From: Caryophanales bacterium UBA4951
Lineage (GTDB): Bacteria; Bacillota_I; Bacilli_A; RFN20; CAG-826
DNA: 43,052 nt
Direction of reading: 5' to 3'
NCBI GenBank assembly: GCA_002397465.1
Contig: DHAP01000011.1
Location: 58,102 to 101,153 of the forward strand
The notes beneath the pieces were generated by a model that saw only the letters and a list, made by a program, of their open reading frames with translations, made no database searches and was not told the origin of the DNA. Positions 14,266 to 26,759 of this stretch are shown here, piece after piece. Numbering within the stretch: the stretch's first letter is position 1; each line of letters begins with the position of its first letter. The translations under genes were made by a program, and so were the position numbers.

Positions 14266-14862
14266 ATGCCCCAGTACTTCGATAACGTAGAAGAGCTCGG
14301 ACATAAGGACATCACCATCCACGCCGAAGTGAATGGCAGAGCCTACTCCTATAAAAGCGATTTGGGACTCTTTAGCAAAGACAGCTTGGACGATGGCACG
14401 AGACTATTGCTTGAAACCATCGCCCAAGTCGATCTTGGAAAAGAGATCCTTGACCTAGGCTGCGGAGCGGGACCAATCGGACTAATCCTCGCTTCCACTG
14501 ACCCTAATAGGCACGTCTGCTTATCAGATGTGAATAGGAGGGCCCTCGAACTTGTGAAACAAAACGCCGTAAGCATGGGCGTGAGCAAACAAATCGAGAC
14601 GGTCGACAGCGACGTTTACACCAACATTGACTCCACCTATGACACGATAGTATCCAACCCTCCCATCAGGGCTGGGAAAAGAGTGACTTACCGCATCTAT
14701 GACGAAGCCCCCTCTTATCTTAAGGATAAAGGAAGGCTCATCATCGTGATCAGGAAGAAGCAGGGCGCCGAAAGCGTCCTCGCCCACCTAAAGGAAATCT
14801 TTAAAGAGGCCAAAGTCATCGAATCCCATAAAGGCTATCAAGTCATTGTCGCATCAAAGTAA
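14266..14862 (+). CDS. Class I SAM-dependent methyltransferase (YbxB/RsmC-like)
   Basis: A 198-residue methyltransferase. The SAM-binding motif I is at 63-67 (DLGCGAGPIGLIL). Motif IV is NPPIR at 131-135, the signature of the RsmC/RlmG N2-guanine rRNA methyltransferases. An acidic residue ends strand 2 (CLSDVNRRALELVKQN). Location between rplL and rpoB is that of ybxB in Bacillus. An rRNA guanine target is inferred from the motif, not shown. An AGGAGG site precedes the ATG and the stop overlaps the rpoB ribosome binding site. Confidence 0.88.
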   Translation: MPQYFDNVEELGHKDITIHAEVNGRAYSYKSDLGLFSKDSLDDGTRLLLETIAQVDLGKEILDLGCGAGPIGLILASTDPNRHVCLSDVNRRALELVKQNAVSMGVSKQIETVDSDVYTNIDSTYDTIVSNPPIRAGKRVTYRIYDEAPSYLKDKGRLIIVIRKKQGAESVLAHLKEIFKEAKVIESHKGYQVIVASK

Positions 14863-14877
14863 GGAGCTATTTAACAC

Positions 14878-17800
14878 ATGGCAAAAGAAAACAACATCGT
14901 CAGCGAATACGAGAGCAAGTACGAAGTCGGGGCCAACGGCCGTATCAATTTCTCGAAAATCAGCGGCAACACCCCTCTTCCGTATCTTGTTGAGATCCAG
15001 ACGGACAGCTTCAATTGGTTCAAGGAAAAAGGCCTCGATGAGGTTCTTAAGGAAGTCTTCCCGATCGCCAATTACGCCGGGACCGTCTATATCGACTACG
15101 TCTCCTGCCATTTCGAAGAGCCCGAGTACGGACCTTTGGAATGCAAGGAAGGGGACCTCACTTATTCAAGCAAGCTCAAGGTCAAACTCCGTTTAAGGAA
15201 CAAACAGACCGGCGAAATCAAAGAGGACAACGAGGTCTTCATGGGCGACGTCCCAATGATGACCGATTCCGGCACTTTCATCGTGAATGGCGCCGAAAGG
15301 GTCATTGTCTCCCAGATCGTCCGTTCTCCTGGCGCTTATTTCCAGGACACCGCCGACAAGAGCGGCGCTCACGTCTATAACGGCGAAATCATCCCAACCC
15401 GTGGCACCTGGCTCCAATTCGAGAGCGATTTGAAGGGCGTCATGTGGGTCAGGATCGACAGGCAGAGAAAGATGCCGGCCTCGATTCTTTTCAAGGCTTT
15501 GGGAATCGACACCGAGTCGAGGCTCAACGACCTCTTCGGCGACACCGATTCGATGAAGCTCACCCTCGCTAAGGACTCCGCGATCCATTCAGGGACCGAG
15601 GCTCTTATCGACATCTTCAAGAAATTGAAGCCAGGCGAGCCGATCACCCCCGATGGCGTCACCAATTTCCTCGTTCAGAAATTCTTCGACGACAAGCGTT
15701 ATGACTTAGGCCGCGCCGGACGTTTCAAGTACAGCGTCAAGCTCGGAATCTATGACCGTCTCCCAGGCCGCATCTTGGCCGAGAACTTGGTTTCTGCCGA
15801 TGGAGAGATCCTCTTCACCAAGAACCACAAGCTCACCAAGAACGAGGTCGAGGAACTCCGCAATGAGGAAGTCTTCGAAAAAGGCGCCCATTACAAGACC
15901 ATCAAGGTCAATGAGAAACTCGACACCTATTCCAACGTCAACTCCATTAAGGTATACGCGCACGATAAGCTTGGCGACAAGATCGTCAACATCATCGGCA
16001 CCGACCTCCGCCTCAACGGCGACGAGAACACCAAGAGCGTCTCCCGTGTCACCATCAGCGACATGATCGCCTGCTTCTCGTATTTCTGCAACATCCAGCA
16101 AGGCATCGGAAACACCGACGATATCGACCATTTGGGCAACCGTCGTGTCAGATGCGTCGGAGAGCTTCTCCAGACGCAGTTCCGTATCGGCCTCACCAAG
16201 ATGAGCAAGACCGTCCAGCAGAAGATGTCCATCACCGACCTTGAGACCGCGAAGCCTCAGAGCCTTGTGAACATCCGTCCGCTCACCTCTTCCATCCGCG
16301 AGTTCTTCGCCTCGAGCCAGCTCTCGCAGTTCATGGACCAGACCAACCCTCTTGCCGAACTTACCAACAAACGCCGTATCTCGGCCTTGGGCCCTGGCGG
16401 TCTTACGAGAGACCGTGCCTCCATGGAGGTCCGCGACGTTCACTACACCCACTACGGACGTATCTGCCCGATTGAGACCCCAGAAGGCCAAAACATCGGT
16501 CTTATCAACAGCCTTGCCACCTATGCCAAGATCAACAAGTACGGCTTCCTTCAGACCCCGTACCGCGTCATCGTCCACAAGAAGGACGAGGATGGCAAAG
16601 AGCATTATTACGTCTCCAACCGCGCCGAATATCTCTCGGCCGACGAGGAAAGAAGCCTTTCCATCGCCGAGGCCAACATCCGTCTTTCCGCCCCGATCAA
16701 GCTCAGCTTTGACGGAGTCGAAGAGAGCGTCAAAGAGATCCTCGACGACGAGGTTATCTGCCGTCATGACGACGAGAACATCCTCTGCCCGAAGGCCAAC
16801 GTCGATTACGTCGACGTCTCCCCTGAGCAGATCGTTTCCATCGCCGCTGCCTGTATTCCATTCCTTGACCACGATGACTCCACCCGTGCTTTGATGGGTG
16901 CGAACATGCAACGTCAGGCTTTGCCGCTTTTGCGTCCTTCGATCGCCTATGTCGGAACTGGCCTTGAGAGAGTCATCGCCAAGGATTCCGGTTTGGCGGT
17001 GGTTGCCGTCGCCGATGGCGAAGTCAGCTACGTCGATAGCTCGTCCATCGTCGTCAAAGAAGGCAAGAACAGCCGTACATACCATCTCCAGAAGTTCGAT
17101 CGCTCGAACCAGGGGACTTGCATCAACCAGAACCCGATTGTCAAAGTCGGGGACAAGATCGTTTCGGGCGACGTCATCGCCGATGGCCCAGCCATGAGAG
17201 GCGGAGAGCTTGCCTTAGGGCAAAACGTCCTCGTCGCTTACATGACCTGGCACGGATACAACTACGAAGACGCCGTCATCATGTCAGAGAAAATGGTGAA
17301 GGATGACACCTACACCTCAATCCACATCGAAGCCTATGACCTCGAATGCCGCGAGACCAAACTCGGCGACGAAGAGATCACCCGTGACATCCCTAATGTC
17401 AGCGAGGAAGCGAAAGCCTACCTCGATGAGTCGGGCATCGTCATCCAGGGCGCCGAAGTCAAAGAGGGCGACATCCTCGTCGGAAAGGTCACTCCGAAAG
17501 GACAGACCGAGCCGACCCCAGAGGAAAAACTCCTCATGGCCATCTTCGCCGAGAAGACGAAAGACGGCAAAGACAGCTCCCTCCGTGTCCCACACGGCGG
17601 CGCTGGCATCGTCCTTAAAGTCAGAATCTACACCCGCAAGAAGAAAGATCCACTTTCTCCAGGCGTCATCGAAAAAGTCAGAGTCTACATCGTCCAGAAG
17701 AGAAAGATCTCCGAAGGCGACAAGATGTCCGGCCGTCACGGCAACAAGGGCGTCATCTCCAAGATCTTGCCGGTCGAGGATATGCCATTCCTTCCGGATG

Positions 17801-18591
17801 GAACCCCGATCGACGTCATGCTCTCCCCAATGGGCGTACCTTCCCGTATGAACATCGGGCAGATCCTCGAAATCCACCTTGGCTTAGCCTGCCGCAAACT
17901 CGGCATCCGCGTGGCCACCCCGGTTTTCGATGGCGTCTCCAACGAAGAGCTCATCAAACTTATGGACGCCGCTGGGATCTCCAGCGATGGCAAGACGATA
18001 CTTTATGACGGTCAGACTGGCGAACAGTTCGAGGAGCGTATCTCCGTCGGCATTCAGTACATGATCAAACTCGTGCACATGGTCGACGACAAACTCCACG
18101 CCCGCGCCACCGGACCTTACAGCTTAGTCACGCAACAGCCTTTGGGCGGCAAAGCCCAGAACGGCGGTCAGCGTTTCGGTGAGATGGAAGTCTGGGCCCT
18201 CGAGGCCTATGGCGCCGCTCACATGCTCCAAGAGATGATCACCATCAAGTCAGATGATCGCGTCGGCAGAAGAAAATGCTACGAGGCCATCATCAAAGGC
18301 AATCCGATTCCCCGTCCGGGAATGCCGGAAGCCTTCAAGGTTTTCACCAAGGAACTCAAGGGATTGGGGATGGATGTCCATCTCTACGATCATGAGGACG
18401 AAACCATCGATATGGACGCCCTCGCCAAAGAGGCCTTGATCGAGGAGAGGAAGGTCAACTCGGCCATCCGCAACCTCACTTCGCCACGCGAAGAGGAAAA
18501 GCCTGAGACCGTCGAGGTCTCCAACGAACAAGCGGCAGAGGAAGGCCTATCGTATGGCACGATCGGCGACAAGCCCTCTGACGCTGAATAA
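14878..18591 (+). CDS. rpoB: DNA-directed RNA polymerase subunit beta
   Basis: A 1237-residue beta subunit, somewhat longer than the 1193 of Bacillus. The rifampicin-pocket region is intact (SSQLSQFMDQTNPLAELTNKRR), but residue 497, equivalent to E. coli His526, is Asn. The fork and active-site blocks are present: GLTRDRASMEVRDVHYTHYGR, ICPIETPEGQNIGLI, and KMSGRHGNKGVI. The end carries the usual QPLGGKAQNGGQRFGEMEVWALEAYGAAH-type blocks and an acidic extension. It starts 15 nt after the methyltransferase stop with AAGGAG, and rpoC follows 20 nt later. Confidence 0.97.
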   Translation: MAKENNIVSEYESKYEVGANGRINFSKISGNTPLPYLVEIQTDSFNWFKEKGLDEVLKEVFPIANYAGTVYIDYVSCHFEEPEYGPLECKEGDLTYSSKLKVKLRLRNKQTGEIKEDNEVFMGDVPMMTDSGTFIVNGAERVIVSQIVRSPGAYFQDTADKSGAHVYNGEIIPTRGTWLQFESDLKGVMWVRIDRQRKMPASILFKALGIDTESRLNDLFGDTDSMKLTLAKDSAIHSGTEALIDIFKKLKPGEPITPDGVTNFLVQKFFDDKRYDLGRAGRFKYSVKLGIYDRLPGRILAENLVSADGEILFTKNHKLTKNEVEELRNEEVFEKGAHYKTIKVNEKLDTYSNVNSIKVYAHDKLGDKIVNIIGTDLRLNGDENTKSVSRVTISDMIACFSYFCNIQQGIGNTDDIDHLGNRRVRCVGELLQTQFRIGLTKMSKTVQQKMSITDLETAKPQSLVNIRPLTSSIREFFASSQLSQFMDQTNPLAELTNKRRISALGPGGLTRDRASMEVRDVHYTHYGRICPIETPEGQNIGLINSLATYAKINKYGFLQTPYRVIVHKKDEDGKEHYYVSNRAEYLSADEERSLSIAEANIRLSAPIKLSFDGVEESVKEILDDEVICRHDDENILCPKANVDYVDVSPEQIVSIAAACIPFLDHDDSTRALMGANMQRQALPLLRPSIAYVGTGLERVIAKDSGLAVVAVADGEVSYVDSSSIVVKEGKNSRTYHLQKFDRSNQGTCINQNPIVKVGDKIVSGDVIADGPAMRGGELALGQNVLVAYMTWHGYNYEDAVIMSEKMVKDDTYTSIHIEAYDLECRETKLGDEEITRDIPNVSEEAKAYLDESGIVIQGAEVKEGDILVGKVTPKGQTEPTPEEKLLMAIFAEKTKDGKDSSLRVPHGGAGIVLKVRIYTRKKKDPLSPGVIEKVRVYIVQKRKISEGDKMSGRHGNKGVISKILPVEDMPFLPDGTPIDVMLSPMGVPSRMNIGQILEIHLGLACRKLGIRVATPVFDGVSNEELIKLMDAAGISSDGKTILYDGQTGEQFEERISVGIQYMIKLVHMVDDKLHARATGPYSLVTQQPLGGKAQNGGQRFGEMEVWALEAYGAAHMLQEMITIKSDDRVGRRKCYEAIIKGNPIPRPGMPEAFKVFTKELKGLGMDVHLYDHEDETIDMDALAKEALIEERKVNSAIRNLTSPREEEKPETVEVSNEQAAEEGLSYGTIGDKPSDAE

Positions 18592-18611
18592 GGACAAGGA
18601 GGAACACATCA

Positions 18612-22643
<4,032 letters not shown>

Positions 22644-22652
22644 ACGATGAAT

Positions 22653-22686
22653 CAAGCTCCGTCAAGATTCTTGGCGGAGCTTTTCA
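22653..22686 (+). terminator. Terminator of the rpoBC operon
   Basis: AAGCTCCG (22654-22661) with CAAG (22663-22666) pairs with CTTG (22670-22673) and CGGAGCTT (22675-22682), followed by a short T-run. Strong stem with a 3-nt loop. Confidence 0.88.
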
Positions 22687-22697
22687 TATGGGAAAAG

Positions 22698-22724
22698 CCT
22701 CTTGCTTAGACGCCCATCAAGAGG
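22698..22724 (+). repeat. Inverted repeat before the zinc-ribbon gene
   Basis: CCTCTTG (22698-22704) and CAAGAGG (22718-22724) form a perfect 7-bp inverted repeat with a 13-nt loop, between the rpoC terminator and the next ATG. It could be a weak hairpin or an operator. Confidence 0.4.
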
Positions 22725-22746
22725 ATAATGAAGCGGGAATAAAATC

Positions 22747-23091
22747 ATGTTTTGCCTTAACTGCGGAAAAGAAATATCAGACGAAGTGAGCTATTGCCCT
22801 TATTGCGGGGCCAAAGTGAAGAAAGAGGCCCCTAAAGAGGAGGGCCACATCACGCCGGAAGTGGTGGAGGTCAACGACAACTCCAAGGATGCCCCCAAGC
22901 ATTCGAGCGCCTGGACTTTCGGACTCGTCTCCATCATCCTCGGGGCTTTGAGCATGGGCGAGCTGGGATTGATCTTCGGGATCATCGGCCTCATCAAGAG
23001 CAAAGAGAAGGTAGAAAGAGCCATGAACATCGTCGGGATCGTCCTTTCGGTCTGCCTCTTTTGGGTCCATTACCGTTTCAGTTGGAATTGA
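22747..23091 (+). CDS. Zinc-ribbon membrane protein
   Basis: A 114-residue protein. A zinc-ribbon at 3-23 (CLNCGKEI then CPYCGAKV) is followed by a charged linker and a hydrophobic region with two membrane helices (about 56-78 and 92-109), where GALSMGELGLIFGIIGLI resembles DUF4190-like proteins. Function is unknown. It occupies the space between rpoC and rpsL where Bacillus has the L7Ae-like ybxF. A purine-rich AGCGGGA lies before the ATG. Confidence 0.7.
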   Translation: MFCLNCGKEISDEVSYCPYCGAKVKKEAPKEEGHITPEVVEVNDNSKDAPKHSSAWTFGLVSIILGALSMGELGLIFGIIGLIKSKEKVERAMNIVGIVLSVCLFWVHYRFSWN

Positions 23092-23118
23092 GAGAATCGT
23101 ATCTTCTATAAATAAGGA

Positions 23119-23124
23119 TATAAT
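23119..23124 (+). promoter_or_regulatory. -10 box for the SemiSWEET gene
   Basis: A consensus TATAAT lies 22 nt before the ATG at 23147. No convincing -35 at 16-18 nt was found; TTGAGA at 23088-23093 is too far. Transcription would start near 23131, leaving room for the AAAGGGG ribosome binding site. Confidence 0.45.
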
Positions 23125-23146
23125 CTCTTTGCACAAAGGGGTATTT

Positions 23147-23464
23147 ATGGACTTATTGATCAATATATTAGGTTGGGTGGCGGCAGGGCTGACCACTTTA
23201 TCGAGCGTCCCACAAGCGTTCAAGAGCATCAAAAGCAGGAATACCGAGGGTATTTCCTTGTTGATGTACATCCTTTTCACCCTTGGGGTCATCATCTGGG
23301 CCATATACGGCATCCTCTCGAAGAACTGGATCGTCTTCAGCGCGAACGCCATAACGCTCGTCTTCTCGCTCATCGTCCTCATCATCAAACTAAATAACGT
23401 CATCAAAGGCAAAGAGACGGCCGGAATCGGTCATAAAGAGACTGAAAAAGAGAAAATATCCTAG
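23147..23464 (+). CDS. SemiSWEET-family (PQ-loop) sugar transporter
   Basis: A 105-residue, three-helix membrane protein. Helix 1 carries SSVPQAFKSIKSRNTEGIS with the PQ motif at 22-23. Helix 2 has IIWAIYGI with W51 and helix 3 has NAITLVFS with N68, residues typical of the SemiSWEET substrate pocket. SemiSWEETs work as dimers and let sugars diffuse across the membrane. The ATG at 23147 has AAAGGGG upstream; a TTG at 23129 is the alternative. A charged tail of about 20 residues ends the protein. Confidence 0.85.
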   Translation: MDLLINILGWVAAGLTTLSSVPQAFKSIKSRNTEGISLLMYILFTLGVIIWAIYGILSKNWIVFSANAITLVFSLIVLIIKLNNVIKGKETAGIGHKETEKEKIS

Positions 23465-23504
23465 CCACGTTTCCCGGCGTGTCAAAAGATGATAAAAGTC
23501 GGTG

Positions 23505-23533
23505 TTGACAAGACTTTTCATAGTGTGTATAGT
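23505..23533 (+). promoter_or_regulatory. Promoter of the rpsL-rpsG-fusA (str) operon
   Basis: Consensus TTGACA (23505-23510) and TATAGT (23528-23533) with 17-nt spacing. Transcription would start near 23540 and give a leader of about 95 nt. Confidence 0.85.
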
Positions 23534-23543
23534 TTCGCTCGGA

Positions 23544-23609
23544 CGTAAGAAAAGGCATTTTGCCATTTTTATTACGGACAAGATTGACACACTGGGATAT
23601 GTGTGTATC
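23544..23609 (+). promoter_or_regulatory. Two-hairpin leader of the str operon
   Basis: Hairpin 1: CGTAA (23544-23548) and AAAAGGCA pair with TGCC, TTTT and TTACG (23572-23576); its inner part, GGCA-TTT-TGCC followed by T's, looks like a terminator right after the transcription start. Hairpin 2: GAT and ACACAC (23587-23592) pair with GTGTGT (23601-23606) and ATC. The second ends just before the ribosome binding site region. An autoregulatory or attenuation role is inferred. Confidence 0.5.
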
Positions 23610-23634
23610 AAAGGCAAAGGAGAAAAGTTAAACT

Positions 23635-24057
23635 ATGCCAACGATTAACCAACTCGTTAGAGAGGGAAGAACCTCTTCCACCAAGAAGAGCAAAACCCCC
23701 GCTCTCGGCAAAAGATGGAACAACCTCACCAAGAAGAGCAGCGACCAGCCTTCTTCACAGAAGCGCGGAGTCTGCACCCGTGTCGGGACGATGACCCCGA
23801 AAAAGCCGAACTCGGCTTTAAGAAAGTATGCCCGTGTCCGTTTGAGCAACGGATATGAGGTCACCGCCTACATCGGCGGCGAGGGACACAACCTTCAAGA
23901 GCACAGCACCGTCATGATCAGAGGCGGCCGTGTGAAGGACCTCCCAGGCGTCCGTTACCACATCATCCGCGGATGCTTAGACTGCGCTGGCATCGAAGCC
24001 AGGCGTCAGGGACGCAGCCAATATGGCACCAAGCGTCCGGTCAAGACCGACAAATAA
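23635..24057 (+). CDS. rpsL: 30S ribosomal protein S12
   Basis: A 140-residue S12. The signature TPKKPNSALRKYARVRLSNG and GGRVKDLPGVRYHIIRG are both present. The two lysines altered in streptomycin-resistant mutants (in TPKKPNS and RVKDLPG) are wild type. S12 sits at the decoding centre. It starts with an AAAGGAG site and leads rpsG and fusA. Confidence 0.97.
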   Translation: MPTINQLVREGRTSSTKKSKTPALGKRWNNLTKKSSDQPSSQKRGVCTRVGTMTPKKPNSALRKYARVRLSNGYEVTAYIGGEGHNLQEHSTVMIRGGRVKDLPGVRYHIIRGCLDCAGIEARRQGRSQYGTKRPVKTDK

Positions 24058-24076
24058 TAGGAAAGGATAACAATTT

Positions 24077-24547
24077 ATGTCACGCAAAGGAAAAACTGAA
24101 AAGCGGGATGTCTTACCCGATCCTGTTTATAGCAGCAAGCTCGTCACCCGCTTGATCAACAAGGTCATGTTCGATGGCAAGAGAGGCACCTCTCAGACCA
24201 TCATCTACAACTCCTTCAAGATCATCGAGGACAAGACCAAGAAACCGGCGATCGACGTCTTCGCGACCGCCATCAACAACATCATGCCTGAGGTTGAGCT
24301 CAAAGTCCGCCGTATCGGCGCCGCCAACTACCAGGTCCCAGTGGAAGTCACCCCTGAGAGAAAGCAAACCCTCGGATTAAGATGGCTCGTCACCTATTCC
24401 CGCCTTCGCAATGAGAAGACGATGGAAGAGAAGCTCGCTGGTGAGATCATCGACGCCGCCAATGGAACCGGCAATGCCGTGAAGAAAAAGGAAGACGTCC
24501 ACAAGATGGCCGAAGCCAACAAGGCCTACGCACACTACCGCTGGTAA
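24077..24547 (+). CDS. rpsG: 30S ribosomal protein S7
   Basis: A 156-residue S7, standard length. It shows the N-terminal RKGKTEKRDVLPDPVY, the KPAIDVFATAINNIMPEVELKVRRIGAANYQVPVEV-type core and the GLRWLVTYSR block. S7 nucleates assembly of the 30S head and is the usual str-operon autoregulator. It lies 19 nt after rpsL and 12 nt before fusA. Confidence 0.97.
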   Translation: MSRKGKTEKRDVLPDPVYSSKLVTRLINKVMFDGKRGTSQTIIYNSFKIIEDKTKKPAIDVFATAINNIMPEVELKVRRIGAANYQVPVEVTPERKQTLGLRWLVTYSRLRNEKTMEEKLAGEIIDAANGTGNAVKKKEDVHKMAEANKAYAHYRW

Positions 24548-24559
24548 AGGAGGAATATC

Positions 24560-26662
24560 ATGGCCAACGACGAAAACAACATTCAAGAGTCCGCGACTTA
24601 CGACCTCCCACATACCCGCAACATCGGGATTATGGCTCACATCGACGCCGGCAAGACGACGACCTCTGAGCGTATTCTCTACTACACCGGCCGTACCCAC
24701 AAAATCGGCGAGGTTCATGAAGGCACTGCCGTCATGGACTGGATGGTCCAAGAGCAGGAGCGTGGCATCACGATCACTTCGAGCGCGACCACTTGCTTCT
24801 GGAAGGGCTATCGTGTCAACATCATCGACACCCCGGGGCACGTGGACTTCACCGTTGAAGTTGAGCGTTCGCTCCGTGTCCTCGACGGCGCTGTCACGGT
24901 CCTCGACTCCAAAAACGGAGTTGAGCCGCAGACCGAAACCGTTTGGAGACAGGCTGACACCTATGGAGTACCTCGTATCGTCTTCTGCAACAAGATGGAC
25001 GCCATCGGGGCCGACTTCGAGATGTGCTTAGCCACCATCAAGGAAAAGCTCGGCGTCAAATACGCCGCCGTCCAATTCCCGATCGGCAAAGAGTCCGGCT
25101 TCACCGGCGAGGTCGATCTCGTCAGGATGGTCGGCTGGCTTTATACCCAGAACAAGGATGACCCCCCAAAGGAGATCGCCATCCCCGAAGAGCTCAAAGG
25201 CAAGGCTGACTTCTATCACGCCCAGCTTCTTGAGACTTTGGCCGAATATGACGATGAGATCATGGAAGACGTTCTCGAAGGCAAAGAGCCTTCCGTCGAA
25301 AAGATCAAATCCGTCATCCGCAAAGCCACATTGACCGCGAAGTTCTTCCCGGTCTTCTGCGGAACCGCCTTCAAGGACAAAGGAATTCAGCTCCTTCTTG
25401 ACGGCGTCATCGACTACTTGCCGTCACCTCTTGAGATTCCAGGCGAGAAGGGCGAGCTTAACGGCAAACCTTACGTCTGCAAAGTCACTGACGACGCCCC
25501 ATTCGTGGGACTCGCCTTCAAGATCGCCACTGACCCCTTCATCGGCCGTTTGGCCTATGTCCGTGTCTACCAGGGCGAACTCAAGAGCGGCACTTACGTC
25601 CTCAACTCGTCCAGAGGGAACCAGGAGCGTATCGCTCGTTTGGTCCTTATGCACGCCAACCACCGTCAGGAAGTCAGCGTCTTGCACGCTGGTGAAATCG
25701 GCGCCGTCGTCGGCCTCAAAGCCACGACCACCGGTGATACCTTGACCGATCCGGCTGAACCAGTCGTCCTCGAAAGACTCGTCTTCCCGGAACCGGTTCT
25801 TGAAGAAGCGGTGGAACCGAAGACCAAAGTCGACCTCGAGAAGATGGAAGTCGCCCTCGGCAAACTCGCCGAGGAAGACCCGACCTTCAGAGTCCACACG
25901 GACAATGAGACCGGCCAGACCATCATCGGCGGCGTCGGAGAGCTTCAGCTCGACGTCCTCGTCGATCGTATGAGAAGGGAATTCGGCGTCGAAGTCAATG
26001 TCGGAAAGCCTCAGGTCAACTACCGTGAGACCATCAAAACTACTGGCGAAGCCGAAGGGCGTTACATCAAGCAGACCGGCGGACACGGCCAATACGGCGA
26101 TGTCTGGATCCGCTTCGAACCAAACCCAGGCAAAGGATTCGAGTTTGTCGACGCCATCGTCGGCGGCTCCGTCCCGAGAGAGTTCATCAAGCCGACTCAG
26201 CAAGGCTTGGAGGAGGCCCTCAACCGTGGCCTCATCGCCGGTTATCCGGTAATCGACCTCAAGGCGACCCTGTTCGATGGGTCCTACCACGATGTCGACA
26301 GCTCGGAAGCCGCCTATAAGATCGCCGCTTCCATGGCCCTTAAGGCCGCCGCGGGCAAATGCAACCCCGTCGTCCTCGAGCCGATCATGAAAGTCACCGT
26401 CACCGTCCCAGAGCAATACTATGGCGACGTCCTCGGCGACATCTCAAGACGCCGTGGCGTCATCAACGATGAGACCCAACGCGGAAACGCCAAGGTCCTC
26501 GACTGCCACGTTCCGCTCGCCGAGATGTTCGGTTACGTCACCGACCTTCGCAGTTTGACGCAGGGCCGCGGAAACTTCACGATGACCTTCGACCACTATG
26601 GCGAGACACCGCGATACGTCCAAGACCAGATTGTCAAATCCAGCACCATGTCGAATAGATGA
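24560..26662 (+). CDS. fusA: Elongation factor G
   Basis: A 700-residue translocation GTPase. The P-loop is AHIDAGKTTTSERIL near residue 25. Switch regions show ERGITITSSATT and DTPGHVDFTVEV, with NKMD and GTAF following in the G domain. Domains II-V follow in order, including GVGELQLDVLVDRMRREFGVEV and the C-terminal EVTAPEDNMG-equivalent region reading VPEQYYGDVLGDISRRRG. It starts 12 nt after rpsG with AAAGGAGGA. Confidence 0.97.
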   Translation: MANDENNIQESATYDLPHTRNIGIMAHIDAGKTTTSERILYYTGRTHKIGEVHEGTAVMDWMVQEQERGITITSSATTCFWKGYRVNIIDTPGHVDFTVEVERSLRVLDGAVTVLDSKNGVEPQTETVWRQADTYGVPRIVFCNKMDAIGADFEMCLATIKEKLGVKYAAVQFPIGKESGFTGEVDLVRMVGWLYTQNKDDPPKEIAIPEELKGKADFYHAQLLETLAEYDDEIMEDVLEGKEPSVEKIKSVIRKATLTAKFFPVFCGTAFKDKGIQLLLDGVIDYLPSPLEIPGEKGELNGKPYVCKVTDDAPFVGLAFKIATDPFIGRLAYVRVYQGELKSGTYVLNSSRGNQERIARLVLMHANHRQEVSVLHAGEIGAVVGLKATTTGDTLTDPAEPVVLERLVFPEPVLEEAVEPKTKVDLEKMEVALGKLAEEDPTFRVHTDNETGQTIIGGVGELQLDVLVDRMRREFGVEVNVGKPQVNYRETIKTTGEAEGRYIKQTGGHGQYGDVWIRFEPNPGKGFEFVDAIVGGSVPREFIKPTQQGLEEALNRGLIAGYPVIDLKATLFDGSYHDVDSSEAAYKIAASMALKAAAGKCNPVVLEPIMKVTVTVPEQYYGDVLGDISRRRGVINDETQRGNAKVLDCHVPLAEMFGYVTDLRSLTQGRGNFTMTFDHYGETPRYVQDQIVKSSTMSNR

Positions 26663-26685
26663 GCATCCTTACCTATTGGTAAGTA

Positions 26686-26714
26686 TTGCGAAGTCAAAAT
26701 CGATAGACTATCAT
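26686..26714 (+). promoter_or_regulatory. Promoter of tuf
   Basis: TTGCGA (26686-26691) and TATCAT (26709-26714) are 17 nt apart in the 97-nt gap after fusA. A perfect inverted repeat TTACC-TATT-GGTAA (26669-26682) lies just upstream of the -35. tuf can thus be transcribed independently of the str operon. Confidence 0.65.
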
Positions 26715-26759
26715 TAACTAGCAAGTTTCTAGAAAACCATTTTTGGAGGAAATATCACA

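Noticed and set aside
15706..17085. 459-codon open frame on the minus strand within rpoB
   Set aside because: A shadow frame produced by codon bias opposite a highly conserved gene. It has no ribosome binding site and its composition (Val/Asp-rich) is that of an antisense artefact.
25424..26416. 330-codon open frame on the minus strand within fusA
   Set aside because: Antisense shadow of EF-G; composition is an artefact of the codon bias.
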